DNA from: Chitinophaga sp. SYP-B3965
GTDB taxonomy: Bacteria; Bacteroidota; Bacteroidia; Chitinophagales; Chitinophagaceae
Direction: 5' to 3'
DNA: 64,000 bases
NCBI RefSeq assembly: GCF_009647655.1
Contig: NZ_WJFD01000001.1
Span: 2,666,001 to 2,730,000, forward strand
Part shown: one piece after another, positions 17,523 through 25,076 of the stretch
Layout: each line of letters begins with the position of its first letter
How positions within the stretch are numbered: the first letter of the stretch is position 1
The notes under the pieces: generated by a model
What the model was told of the DNA's origin: nothing
What the model saw: the letters and a program-made list of their open reading frames with translations, nothing else
Databases searched by the model: none
Position numbers and translations under genes: made by a program

Positions 17523-18332
17523 ATGGCATCAACAATTGTACATGCAGAACCGGTACTTACCGTACAAAATGTAGGAGACACCATTAAATACTGGCAGGAA
17601 GTATTCGGCTTCCCCGACAAATGGATGTGGGGAGACCCGCCTACCCATGGCGCAGTGTCCTGGCATGGCACACAGATCCAATTCTCTCACGATCCCGCAC
17701 TGGCAGCAGCTTCCAGGGGCAATGCCATCTTTATCCGGGTAAGGCAGCTGGAAAACCTCTACGACTTCCACCGGGAAAAAGGAGCAGAAATTGTAACCCC
17801 GCTTGAAAACAAACCTTGGGGCATGGCAGGATACACCGTCCGCGACCTCAATGGTTACTATATAGATTTTGGCGGCCAAACCGTTATCGTGCGCGAGAAA
17901 AGCAAGGAAAGCCTCCCCCCGGACATACGGATCATTGAAAGGATCCCCACCCCGGAAGAGTTCGGACGTTTAGCCATTTCAGTTGGATGGGCAAATGCAG
18001 AGAAAGATACCATTAACAAATTCACAGCCATGCTGGCCCCCGTGGCACATGCTGTAGTGGCTGAAGACAGCGCAACCGGAGAAGCAGTAGGATGCGCATT
18101 GTTAATAGGAGACAAAGTCACTTTCTATTATGTAAAAGATGTAATGGTTCATCCGGACTGGCAAGGCAAACGCATCGGCACCGCCATGATGAAAACACTG
18201 ATTGATTTAGTGGACGATGATGTGATGGTTACACTCATCTCCGGAGAAAACCTCGCCCCCTTTTACCAGCAGTTTGATTTTATTCCGACCTTTGGCATGA
18301 TCCGCTTTAAAAGGATCGCGGATGAAAAATAG
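17523..18332 (+). CDS. VOC-GNAT fusion protein
   Basis: 269 aa. Residues 1 to about 122 form a VOC/glyoxalase unit (AEPVLTVQNVGDTIKYWQEVFGFPDKWMW ... AGYTVRDLNGYYIDFGG). Residues of about 135-269 form a GNAT N-acetyltransferase with the acetyl-CoA loop VKDVMVHPDWQGKRIGTAMM (Q/R-x-x-G-x-G/A type) and FYQQFDFIPTFGMIRFKR. VOC units often bind or modify small toxic molecules and GNATs acetylate amines, so a two-headed detoxification or resistance protein is a reasonable guess. It overlaps the next gene by 11 bp, implying co-expression. Confidence 0.85.
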   Translation: MASTIVHAEPVLTVQNVGDTIKYWQEVFGFPDKWMWGDPPTHGAVSWHGTQIQFSHDPALAAASRGNAIFIRVRQLENLYDFHREKGAEIVTPLENKPWGMAGYTVRDLNGYYIDFGGQTVIVREKSKESLPPDIRIIERIPTPEEFGRLAISVGWANAEKDTINKFTAMLAPVAHAVVAEDSATGEAVGCALLIGDKVTFYYVKDVMVHPDWQGKRIGTAMMKTLIDLVDDDVMVTLISGENLAPFYQQFDFIPTFGMIRFKRIADEK

Positions 18333-18894
18333 AACGATCACCATCGAAGCCTACTCAGAACAATGGCCACTCGCCTTCCGGGAACTACAGGCCATCTTTA
18401 ACCAACACCTGGAACACCTCATCAGCAGCATTGAACATGTTGGCAGTACAGCCGTACCCGGTCTTGCCGCAAAACCCATCATCGATATAGATATCATCAT
18501 TAAAGATAAAAGCCGGTTTGAAGAGATCACCGCCATTTTAAAAACATTGGGATACACCCATGAAGGAGATAGAGGTATCCCTGGAAGAGAAGCCTTCTCA
18601 GGCCCTTTGCAGCCCAAACACCATTTATACGTTTGCCTGGAAGATAGCATCAGCCTGAAAAATCACCTGCTCTTACGTAACTACCTCCGCTCCCATCCGG
18701 AGAAAGCAAGAGAATATGGAGAACTTAAAAAACAACTGGCAGAAAAGTATCCGGATAACATTGATCTGTATGTAGAAAACAAAACGGCTTTCATCACTGA
18801 TATCCTGAAAGAAACAGGATTAGATGCTGATAAATTACAGGACATCACCACACAGAATAAAGCCCTTAAAAAACAACACGGCTCGATTTCCTGA
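18322..18894 (+). CDS. GrpB/UPF0157 nucleotidyltransferase-like protein
   Basis: 190 aa. The N-terminal block IEHVGSTAVPGLAAKPIIDIDIII carries the GS and D-x-D pattern of the nucleotidyltransferase fold; GPLQPKHHLYVCLEDS and HLLLRNYLRSHPEKAREYGELKKQLAEKY are the conserved GrpB helices. The family's reaction is not established; related proteins are sometimes linked to antibiotic modification. It starts inside the VOC-GNAT gene (11-bp overlap). Its last 29 bp overlap the convergent AraC gene. Confidence 0.85.
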   Translation: MKNRTITIEAYSEQWPLAFRELQAIFNQHLEHLISSIEHVGSTAVPGLAAKPIIDIDIIIKDKSRFEEITAILKTLGYTHEGDRGIPGREAFSGPLQPKHHLYVCLEDSISLKNHLLLRNYLRSHPEKAREYGELKKQLAEKYPDNIDLYVENKTAFITDILKETGLDADKLQDITTQNKALKKQHGSIS

Positions 18895-19714
18895 AAGCAG
18901 TAGGACTGATGCCCTTGTTTTTCCTGAAGAACTTATTCAGGTGACTTTCATCCGTAAACCCAAGCTCCGTCACAATCTCGCCCATGCGTTTATCACTGTG
19001 CTGCAAGCGGTGTTCTATCATTTTTATCCGGTAGTTAGTGATGTACTGCTGCATGGTTTCATTCGTCTGCCGCTTGAAATACCGCCCGAGATAAGATTCA
19101 GACACACCAAATTCTTTACTGATCACATCCGTTCTGATCTTCTCCGGATAATAGATATTGTTTTGAATATAGGTAAGGATATCCAATGCCTTTTCATCTG
19201 TTTGTTCGCCTACCAGCTCCGGTAAGAGCCTTGCAATATTACGCGCCACCACTACGATCAGGGTATTCACCAGGTGTTGGATCAATTCCCTGTTATAACA
19301 GTCCTTGTTCACATATTCCCTGATCACCGCTTCTATCAAAGGATGCACCAGGCGCTTATCCACCTGGTTCTTCAATATACAGCCCGGCTGATGGTTGGCA
19401 TTCTGTAATATAAATTCCAGCCGTTGAACATTATCTGTATGAATACTGTTCGACTGAATATAGATATTGGAAAAGCGTAAAAAGAAAAAGGAAGTAGTAG
19501 TTTCAATCTGAAAGGAATGACAGTCTTCCGGTGTGATCAGGAACATATGCCCTTCATGATAGCGGGATGTGTTATTATTGATACACTGTGTACCCGTTCC
19601 CGAAAGGATGTATACCAGCTCAAAGAAGTTATGTACGTGTGCGGATTTACTGCATAAATCCTGCGTTTCAATCACTTCTACCGAAAATGGTTCATGCAGA
19701 TTTTCCCGTTTCAT
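18866..19714 (-). CDS. AraC-family regulator with cupin sensor
   Basis: About 282 aa from the ATG at 19714 (MKRENLHEPFSVEVIE); an upstream ATG-less extension to 19744 is not convincing. The cupin sensor has SAHVHNFFELVYILSGTGTQCINN and FLITPEDCHSFQI. The C-terminal AraC domain has ISKEFGVSESYLGRYFKRQTNETMQQY and MGEIVTELGFTDESHLNKFFRKNKGISPTAFR. It is divergent from the MDR reductase (69 bp between starts), the classical arrangement for a regulator and its target. Confidence 0.9.
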   Translation of the reverse strand: MKRENLHEPFSVEVIETQDLCSKSAHVHNFFELVYILSGTGTQCINNNTSRYHEGHMFLITPEDCHSFQIETTTSFFFLRFSNIYIQSNSIHTDNVQRLEFILQNANHQPGCILKNQVDKRLVHPLIEAVIREYVNKDCYNRELIQHLVNTLIVVVARNIARLLPELVGEQTDEKALDILTYIQNNIYYPEKIRTDVISKEFGVSESYLGRYFKRQTNETMQQYITNYRIKMIEHRLQHSDKRMGEIVTELGFTDESHLNKFFRKNKGISPTAFRKSSRVVF

Positions 19715-19783
19715 GCTGCAAATATACCTAATTATGGAAAACATCTACCACTGAAATAAGAATAACAGGTATAAATTTGCTAT

Positions 19784-20725
19784 ATGAAAGCGATAGTATT
19801 AAGCGCCCCCGGAAGCGCAGAACAACTCCGGCTTACAGAACTTCCCACACCTGCAGCTCAGGAAGGAGAAGTTATAGTACAGGTAAAAGCCCTCAGCATC
19901 AATCCTGTTGATATAAAAACAAGGAACGGCAAAGGCATGACAGGAAGGTTAAAAGACGAAAACCCCATCATCCTCGGCTGGGATATTTCAGGTATCGTTA
20001 CAGCTGTAGGAGCAAATGTCACTGCTTTTAAAGAAGGTGATGCCGTTTTCGGAATGGTCAATTTCCCCGGTCATGGTAAAGCCTATGCAGAATATGTGGC
20101 AGCACCCGCAGCACATCTTGCTTTAAAACCGGATAATATTACCCACGAAGAAGCAGCTGCAGCAACCCTTGCAGCCCTCACTGCCTGGCAGGCATTAGTA
20201 ACACACGCCGCCATCAAGTCTGGCGATAAAATGTTAGTACACGCAGCAGCTGGTGGCGTTGGCCATTATGCCGTACAGATAGCAAAATACCTGGGCGCAC
20301 ATGTAACCGGCACCTCTTCCGCTGCCAACAAAGAATTCGTATTAGGACTCGGTGCAGATGCACACATTGATTATAAAAGCCAGCGTTTTGAAGAAGTGAC
20401 CGGAGGACTGGATTTTGTACTGGATGCATTTGGCGGAGACATGATAGAGCGTTCTCTTGAAGTGATCAGGCCAGGCGGCTCTTTGATCACCTTACCCACC
20501 GGAGCCGTGGAAGGCCTCACTGAAAAGTCCGCCGCAAAAGGAATTAATGGTTATCATTTCATGGTATCCTCTAACGGAAAAGATATGGCCATACTAGCGG
20601 ACCTTTTGCAGAAAGGGATCATTAAATCGCATGTATCACAGGTATTCCCTTTGGCCGAAATAGCTAAAGCACACGAACAGGTAGAAACAGGAAGAACAGT
20701 AGGAAAAGTAATTGTAAGACCATAA
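19784..20725 (+). CDS. NAD(P)-dependent MDR-family oxidoreductase (quinone-reductase-like)
   Basis: 313 aa, zinc-free medium-chain reductase. The N-terminal GroES-like part has ALSINPVDIKTRNG and GWDISGIVTAVG. The Rossmann part has MLVHAAAGGVGHYAVQIAKYLGAHVTGTSS (AAGGVG nucleotide motif) and ends GRTVGKVIVRP. It resembles quinone oxidoreductase/zeta-crystallin-like enzymes that reduce quinones or enals with NADPH. TAAATTTG (19772-19779) ends four bases before the ATG, so the transcript may be leaderless. It is probably controlled by the divergent AraC protein and is followed by a strong terminator. Confidence 0.88.
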   Translation: MKAIVLSAPGSAEQLRLTELPTPAAQEGEVIVQVKALSINPVDIKTRNGKGMTGRLKDENPIILGWDISGIVTAVGANVTAFKEGDAVFGMVNFPGHGKAYAEYVAAPAAHLALKPDNITHEEAAAATLAALTAWQALVTHAAIKSGDKMLVHAAAGGVGHYAVQIAKYLGAHVTGTSSAANKEFVLGLGADAHIDYKSQRFEEVTGGLDFVLDAFGGDMIERSLEVIRPGGSLITLPTGAVEGLTEKSAAKGINGYHFMVSSNGKDMAILADLLQKGIIKSHVSQVFPLAEIAKAHEQVETGRTVGKVIVRP

Positions 20726-20735
20726 CCATTAAAAA

Positions 20736-20765
20736 GAGGAACCGGGTTTAAAAGCCCGGTTCCTC
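20736..20765. terminator. Bidirectional intrinsic terminator
   Basis: A perfect 11-bp stem, GAGGAACCGGG (20736-20746) with CCCGGTTCCTC (20755-20765), around an 8-base loop. It lies between the convergent MDR reductase and DUF1349 genes and could serve both strands. Confidence 0.85.
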
Positions 20766-20770
20766 TGATA

Positions 20771-21373
20771 TTATTTCTTCGTCACTTTAAAATCCTCAAA
20801 TACCACCTCAAACTTTTCCTTCCCCGGCGCCGCAGCCACAGGCCCGATCTGCGCTTTCACACCCGGTGGAAAATAAGCCAACCGCAACATCTTAAAGTCC
20901 TTATTATCAAAAGAATATTCGATCTGCACATAGTCTCCTTTACGCAGCAACTTCAACCACATGCTTTTCGGACTATCATGTCTTGGTACTACAGACCAGT
21001 CAGACACTTCCCTCGTTACCACTGCACTCACATTCTGCACCCCATCTACATATTCGATCCCCGTTTTGATCCAGTTCTTCGCATCAATGCGGATCATTAA
21101 TCCTGCCTGGTGGAACAGCTCTTTATAAGCCCCTGTGATCTTCACCGTCGCTTCAAAGTCCCCTTCCTGCTCCTGGTAATAGAACGGTCCATTATCCCGT
21201 TTAAAACCATAGTGCGTCACCTGCCAGTAATCTGTGCCAGGATCTACCGTCACAGCCAGTTTGTGCTCATCCACCTTTGTCCATTTCTTCGGTTCATTAA
21301 ACCATTTCATCGTTTGCGCTTTCAAACCGTTTGATAATAATACACACGTTGCAATAACCAGCAGTTGTTTCAT
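20771..21373 (-). CDS. Exported DUF1349 (concanavalin-like) protein
   Basis: 200 aa with signal peptide MKQLLVIATCVLLSNGLKA-Q. The body (TDYWQVTHYGFKRDNGPFYY, FHQAGLMIRIDAKNWIKTGIEYVDG, VQIEYSFDNKDFKMLRLAYFPPGVKAQIGPVAAAP) is the DUF1349 beta-sandwich found in many secreted carbohydrate-related proteins. A direct catalytic role is not known. Its start is 8 bp after the stop of the 416-aa exported protein, so the two are probably co-transcribed and may act on the same periplasmic substrate (inference). Confidence 0.85.
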   Translation of the reverse strand: MKQLLVIATCVLLSNGLKAQTMKWFNEPKKWTKVDEHKLAVTVDPGTDYWQVTHYGFKRDNGPFYYQEQEGDFEATVKITGAYKELFHQAGLMIRIDAKNWIKTGIEYVDGVQNVSAVVTREVSDWSVVPRHDSPKSMWLKLLRKGDYVQIEYSFDNKDFKMLRLAYFPPGVKAQIGPVAAAPGKEKFEVVFEDFKVTKK

Positions 21374-21381
21374 TGATATCG

Positions 21382-22632
21382 TTATTTAGAATTAGACCAG
21401 ATCTCTTTTATCGTTTCTTCCAGGTTCATGCCATCCGGAACAGCAGCAGAGCGTGTATTCGCACGATTCTTCACCATAGATTTACCTCTTCCCAAAGATA
21501 CGATCCGGCTCACCGGCATTTGCAAATGCGCGCTGCTGTCATGCGTTTTGATCCATTGAAACGCATACCGCAACCAATCCTGCCGGTACTTTTCCGGTTG
21601 CAGGTAAAACCAGCTGATCTCATCATATCCCCAGATATAATGGGAAGCCGTATCTGCTACACCCGGATTCCTGCTGATACCAAAATTATCCAGCTCTACC
21701 AGGAAAGGTAAGGAAGGAGAAGACCAGCCACTGGGTGTGATACAAGCTTTACTTCTTCCAAATAAAGCATCCAGGTAACCCATTTGCAGGATACCCTCCT
21801 GTGGTTTATCCACCACTTCTTTGATCCGTAAAGGGAAAGAATTAAAATCCAGCAGGCTTTTTCCATTCACCACCATACCACCGGAAGGAGTATGTGCATC
21901 CAGCAATACCCATTTATGACGGGTATGTTTCTTAGCATACTCTCTTACTTTCACAAGAAAAGCAGCCCATGCTTCCAGCTTAGGGTCTGCCATACCTATC
22001 AATGCAATCTGCCCGAGATGCAGGCCTTCGCACCCAATATTCATATAAGTACCAGCCAGGAACATAAACCAGTACTGCGTTTCTTTAGTGGTAATATCCG
22101 GCACACTGCTTCCCTTCCGCCAATGATCTACAAATTTCCCGTTGCCATTGAGCATGGCATCATAACGGAAATTCCGTTTTTCCACCTTATCGCCGAAAGT
22201 AGTGAACACCCAATCAGGAACAGGAATATCGTTCACCTGTTGCGTGATGCATTCAAACAAACATGCCTGGAAAACAACTTCAGGGTCCTGCTGTTGTACT
22301 TTCTTTATCAGCATTTCTGCCTGGTGCAGGTAATCTTTATTGGTTAACATAGATTCCTTCCCCCAGCGGTAAATAGCCCGCCCGATGAATTTAGCGCCGA
22401 TGTTTTTGATCAGCCGGATATCATCTTCTTTATTGGGATAAGCAGCATCCACCGTATAGGGGTCTACCGCCAGAAATTCCGCCATGGTAACGGAATGCTC
22501 AAGGTAATTATCCAGCACTTCTTTGGAAATGCCTTTTTCGTTAAAGCCTTTTGTGGGTCGCTGGGCATAACTGGCCAACGTAGAAAAGACGATAAGCAGG
22601 AAGAACGTGGTTTGCCTGTTCAATAGCGTCAT
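21382..22632 (-). CDS. Exported hypothetical protein, possible TIM-barrel hydrolase
   Basis: 416 aa from the ATG at 22632; the frame extends to a TTG at 22653, which would precede the signal peptide. Signal peptide TTFFLLIVFSTLASYA-Q. The body has features of a beta/alpha-barrel glycosidase: IKNIGAKFIGRAIYRW, VVFQACLFECI, MNIGCEGLHLGQIALIGMAD with a Glu at a strand end, HKWVLLDAHTPSGG, and the aromatic run GYDEISWFYLQPEKYRQDW. No named family is recognised. It is transcribed with the DUF1349 gene. Confidence 0.65.
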   Translation of the reverse strand: MTLLNRQTTFFLLIVFSTLASYAQRPTKGFNEKGISKEVLDNYLEHSVTMAEFLAVDPYTVDAAYPNKEDDIRLIKNIGAKFIGRAIYRWGKESMLTNKDYLHQAEMLIKKVQQQDPEVVFQACLFECITQQVNDIPVPDWVFTTFGDKVEKRNFRYDAMLNGNGKFVDHWRKGSSVPDITTKETQYWFMFLAGTYMNIGCEGLHLGQIALIGMADPKLEAWAAFLVKVREYAKKHTRHKWVLLDAHTPSGGMVVNGKSLLDFNSFPLRIKEVVDKPQEGILQMGYLDALFGRSKACITPSGWSSPSLPFLVELDNFGISRNPGVADTASHYIWGYDEISWFYLQPEKYRQDWLRYAFQWIKTHDSSAHLQMPVSRIVSLGRGKSMVKNRANTRSAAVPDGMNLEETIKEIWSNSK

Positions 22633-22805
22633 AGAATAGTGTGTTTTGAACAAGATACAGCTTACCGGGATTACATGTCCTGCTAAAATTTGTAAAGGGA
22701 ATATTTAGCAAAATGAGACGCTATTTCTCCTTATTTTCAAATAAATATTAAAATTCCATGATTGCCGTCAGACCGTACATAGTTTATAGGATACATGCAA
22801 CTCAC

Positions 22806-23162
22806 TTAGATCAGACCCAGATCTTTCAGTTCTTTTTCAAGTATATGAAAACGGCGAACCTTGTCATACTCCTGGGGAATTAATTCATTCATTGAGATGC
22901 TGTGGCCAGGAGCATCCAGGTGATCGGCAACGACTATTTTAAAGGAAATTTCATCTCCCGCAGTTAACGGCCGCTTCTCAATCCATTTTAGCAATTCAGT
23001 ACTATCTCTGATTCCACCACCGGTATCAATGAAAGCCTGGTCCTGACCATATGGCCTGTTATCCGCCTGTATGATAGTAGAAACACCATGTTGCGTGGTT
23101 TTATCAAAACCAACTGTACATACTACCTGACCATTCAGCGATATTTCCAGTGCAGTGTTCAT
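22806..23162 (-). CDS. Uncharacterised 118-aa protein, tandem paralogue B
   Basis: 118 aa, no signal peptide or membrane segment. It aligns with the upstream 118-aa neighbour: LEISLNGQVV against FEIWLNGEKL at the start, KRPLTAGDEISFKIV against NRQLAIGDILDIKIS two thirds in, and a charged C-terminal helix (FHILEKELKDLGLI against YERLKQELTESGQI). Many small cytoplasmic proteins with this E-I-x-x-NG ... GD-x-x-x-I layout are uncharacterised. Tandem duplication is reminiscent of immunity-gene arrays, but no toxin is next to them. Confidence 0.65.
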   Translation of the reverse strand: MNTALEISLNGQVVCTVGFDKTTQHGVSTIIQADNRPYGQDQAFIDTGGGIRDSTELLKWIEKRPLTAGDEISFKIVVADHLDAPGHSISMNELIPQEYDKVRRFHILEKELKDLGLI

Positions 23163-23169
23163 CTATGTA

Positions 23170-23526
23170 TTAAATTTGGCCGGATTCAGTTAGTTCCTGT
23201 TTGAGCCGCTCATACTCGCGGCGTTTATATTCCAGATCTTTCTCAGTTGGGCGGATCTCCCTGGTAGAGGCAGGCTCATCTGCTATTTTGTTTTCCGATA
23301 TCTTAATATCCAGGATGTCTCCAATTGCCAGTTGCCTGTTGGGCCAGCTGTGCCGGTAATTCTTCTTACCGGAATACTGAAATGCATCAACCGATAGTGC
23401 TACATTATAACCAGAATCCGGATCATTTATTCCACTGACAATAGCGCACAGCATATATTGATCCTCGCTTACACCAGCTGTAGTAAGCTTCTCTCCGTTT
23501 AGCCATATTTCAAAAAAGAGTGCCAT
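23170..23526 (-). CDS. Uncharacterised 118-aa protein, tandem paralogue A
   Basis: 118 aa, identical in length to the downstream paralogue and 7 bp from it on the same strand. It begins MALFFEIWLNGEKLTTAGVS and ends in a coiled helix rich in Lys, Arg and Glu (EKDLEYKRREYERLKQEL). The central part is quite divergent between the two copies, suggesting an old duplication or diversifying selection. No family is named with confidence. Confidence 0.65.
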   Translation of the reverse strand: MALFFEIWLNGEKLTTAGVSEDQYMLCAIVSGINDPDSGYNVALSVDAFQYSGKKNYRHSWPNRQLAIGDILDIKISENKIADEPASTREIRPTEKDLEYKRREYERLKQELTESGQI

Positions 23527-23544
23527 AGTAGAAATATAGGTTAT

Positions 23545-23889
23545 TTAACCCAATTCCTTCACCCTGAACTTCACAATCTTTGTGATCAACGCTAAAGGCA
23601 TCGGCTTATCATAAGGAAACTGCAGCGTACCCTTTCCACTTTTATAAGGCGTAAAGTCTTTCGCAAATGCCTCATTGCCAGTAGGCGCACCAAAAAAACC
23701 GATGTGCTTCTTAAACGCTGCAAAGTGAATAAGGTTCTTCCCATGCAACATGAAAGTAGGCATATCATACTTGATGGTTTCCTCCACCGCAGGGGCCGTC
23801 TTTTTAACGACGGCCCGTATTGCCTCCAGCATATCCTGGATCTCTTTAGGAAATCCTGCGATGTACGCATTCATGTCAATCGCTTTCAT
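23545..23889 (-). CDS. DUF1801 domain protein (YdhG-like)
   Basis: 114 aa. IAGFPKEIQDMLEAIRAVVKKTAPAVEETIKYDMPTFMLHGKNLIHFAAFKKHIGFFG is the DUF1801 pattern, a fold related to frataxin-like iron chaperones; function in bacteria is not well established. Its ATG follows directly on the TAA of the preceding DUF1801 gene with no spacer, so the pair is one transcript. Confidence 0.85.
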   Translation of the reverse strand: MKAIDMNAYIAGFPKEIQDMLEAIRAVVKKTAPAVEETIKYDMPTFMLHGKNLIHFAAFKKHIGFFGAPTGNEAFAKDFTPYKSGKGTLQFPYDKPMPLALITKIVKFRVKELG

Positions 23890-24234
23890 TTATAACGATT
23901 TAGAAGTCTTCTTCAGGAAAGTAGCTAACTGTTTATAGTTAACCTCCTGTCCTTCAACGATCGAAGCCGTCTTCCTGTCCGGAGCGGACATTGATTTCAA
24001 GTATCCCTTGATCTCCTCCAGTTCGGTAGCATTAAAGAACATGAAAGATATTTTATCCTTCGCAGCATGAATAACCGCCGCATAATGCCCGTTCTTCAGG
24101 TAATGCGGTTTACCATATTGCAAACGCTCTTCTGCTTCAGGAATGGTTTCTTTTACCATCTTCCTGAGTGCCTCGCAGACCTTGATCTGCCAGGGTTGTA
24201 ATTTTTTGATGTAGTCTGTTACTTCCTGGTTCAT
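23890..24234 (-). CDS. DUF1801 domain protein, second copy
   Basis: 114 aa from the ATG at 24234 (MNQEVTDYIKKLQPWQ); an upstream frame extension to 24285 is not needed. IKVCEALRKMVKETIPEAEERLQYGKPHYLKNGHYAAVIHAAKDKISFMFF matches DUF1801, but the sequence is diverged from the adjacent copy. The two copies have equal length and directly abutting stop/start codons. They are divergent from the AlkD-like gene. Confidence 0.82.
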   Translation of the reverse strand: MNQEVTDYIKKLQPWQIKVCEALRKMVKETIPEAEERLQYGKPHYLKNGHYAAVIHAAKDKISFMFFNATELEEIKGYLKSMSAPDRKTASIVEGQEVNYKQLATFLKKTSKSL

Positions 24235-24329
24235 ACTACAAACATACCCCGGTATTTCAACAAAGGAATAGGGCAATTGCGACAATTACAGGGGATAAAT
24301 ACGTCAATTTTCAGCAGTATATTTGTTAT

Positions 24330-25037
24330 ATGAAGAACACCGCAGAACAATTCATCACTGCAGTAAAGAAACTCAGCTCCCCCGCTGAACAGAAAAAACT
24401 CCTGCGTTATTTTAAAACAAATGAAGGAGATGTATTCATAGGTGTTCCCATGGGAAAACTATTCGCCCTCGCAAAAGAACATATAGACATGCCCGTGAGT
24501 GAACTGGAAAAGCTATTGGAAAACCCCATCCACGAAGTAAGGGCCGGCGCCCTCAGCATCATGGATAAAGACACCCGCCGCAACAAGATCCCAGAAAGCC
24601 GCCGCAAAGAACTATACGATCTCTACATGCGCCGCCACGACAGGATCAATAACTGGGACCTGGTAGACGTTAGCGCCATTTACGTAGTAGGAAGATACCT
24701 CCAGGATAAACCCAGAAAGGTCCTCTACAAAATGGCCCGCTCCAAAAACATGTGGGAACGCCGCACCGCCATTGTAGCTACCGCTTACTTCCTCAAAAAC
24801 GGAGAAAGGGACGACACTTTCGCCATCGCAGAAATACTCGTAAAAGATAAAGAAGACCTCATTCATAAAGCAGCAGGCGGCTGGATCCGCCAGGCCGGAA
24901 AAGGAGATAAAGCCGCTTTACTGCAATTCCTGGATAAGTATGCCGCCACCATGCCCCGCACCATGTTACGCTATGCCATTGAACATCTGGATGTTAAGCA
25001 GAAGAAACATTATATGGAACTGAAAAAGGTAACATAA
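24330..25037 (+). CDS. AlkD-like DNA glycosylase (DNA alkylation repair)
   Basis: 235 aa, all helical HEAT-like repeats. INNWDLVDVSA carries the Trp-Asp pair and KAAGGWIRQAG the second Trp that in Bacillus AlkD surround the lesion; the conserved helices IPMGKLFALAKEH-like and ERRTAIVATAYFLKNG are also present. The family excises positively charged alkylated bases (7-methylguanine, 3-methyladenine) without base flipping. TATATTTG (24318-24325) ends four bases before the ATG, giving a nearly leaderless transcript. Whether it is co-transcribed with the GMC gene 39 bp downstream is uncertain. Confidence 0.88.
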   Translation: MKNTAEQFITAVKKLSSPAEQKKLLRYFKTNEGDVFIGVPMGKLFALAKEHIDMPVSELEKLLENPIHEVRAGALSIMDKDTRRNKIPESRRKELYDLYMRRHDRINNWDLVDVSAIYVVGRYLQDKPRKVLYKMARSKNMWERRTAIVATAYFLKNGERDDTFAIAEILVKDKEDLIHKAAGGWIRQAGKGDKAALLQFLDKYAATMPRTMLRYAIEHLDVKQKKHYMELKKVT

Positions 25038-25076
25038 CGAAGAATTTTGCCTATTTTTCTATTGAAACAACATCCT

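Noticed and set aside
17351..17587. 78-aa plus-strand ORF before the VOC-GNAT gene
   Set aside because: It overlaps the start of VOC-GNAT in another frame, has an irregular composition and no recognised domain; possibly a gene remnant but not supported.
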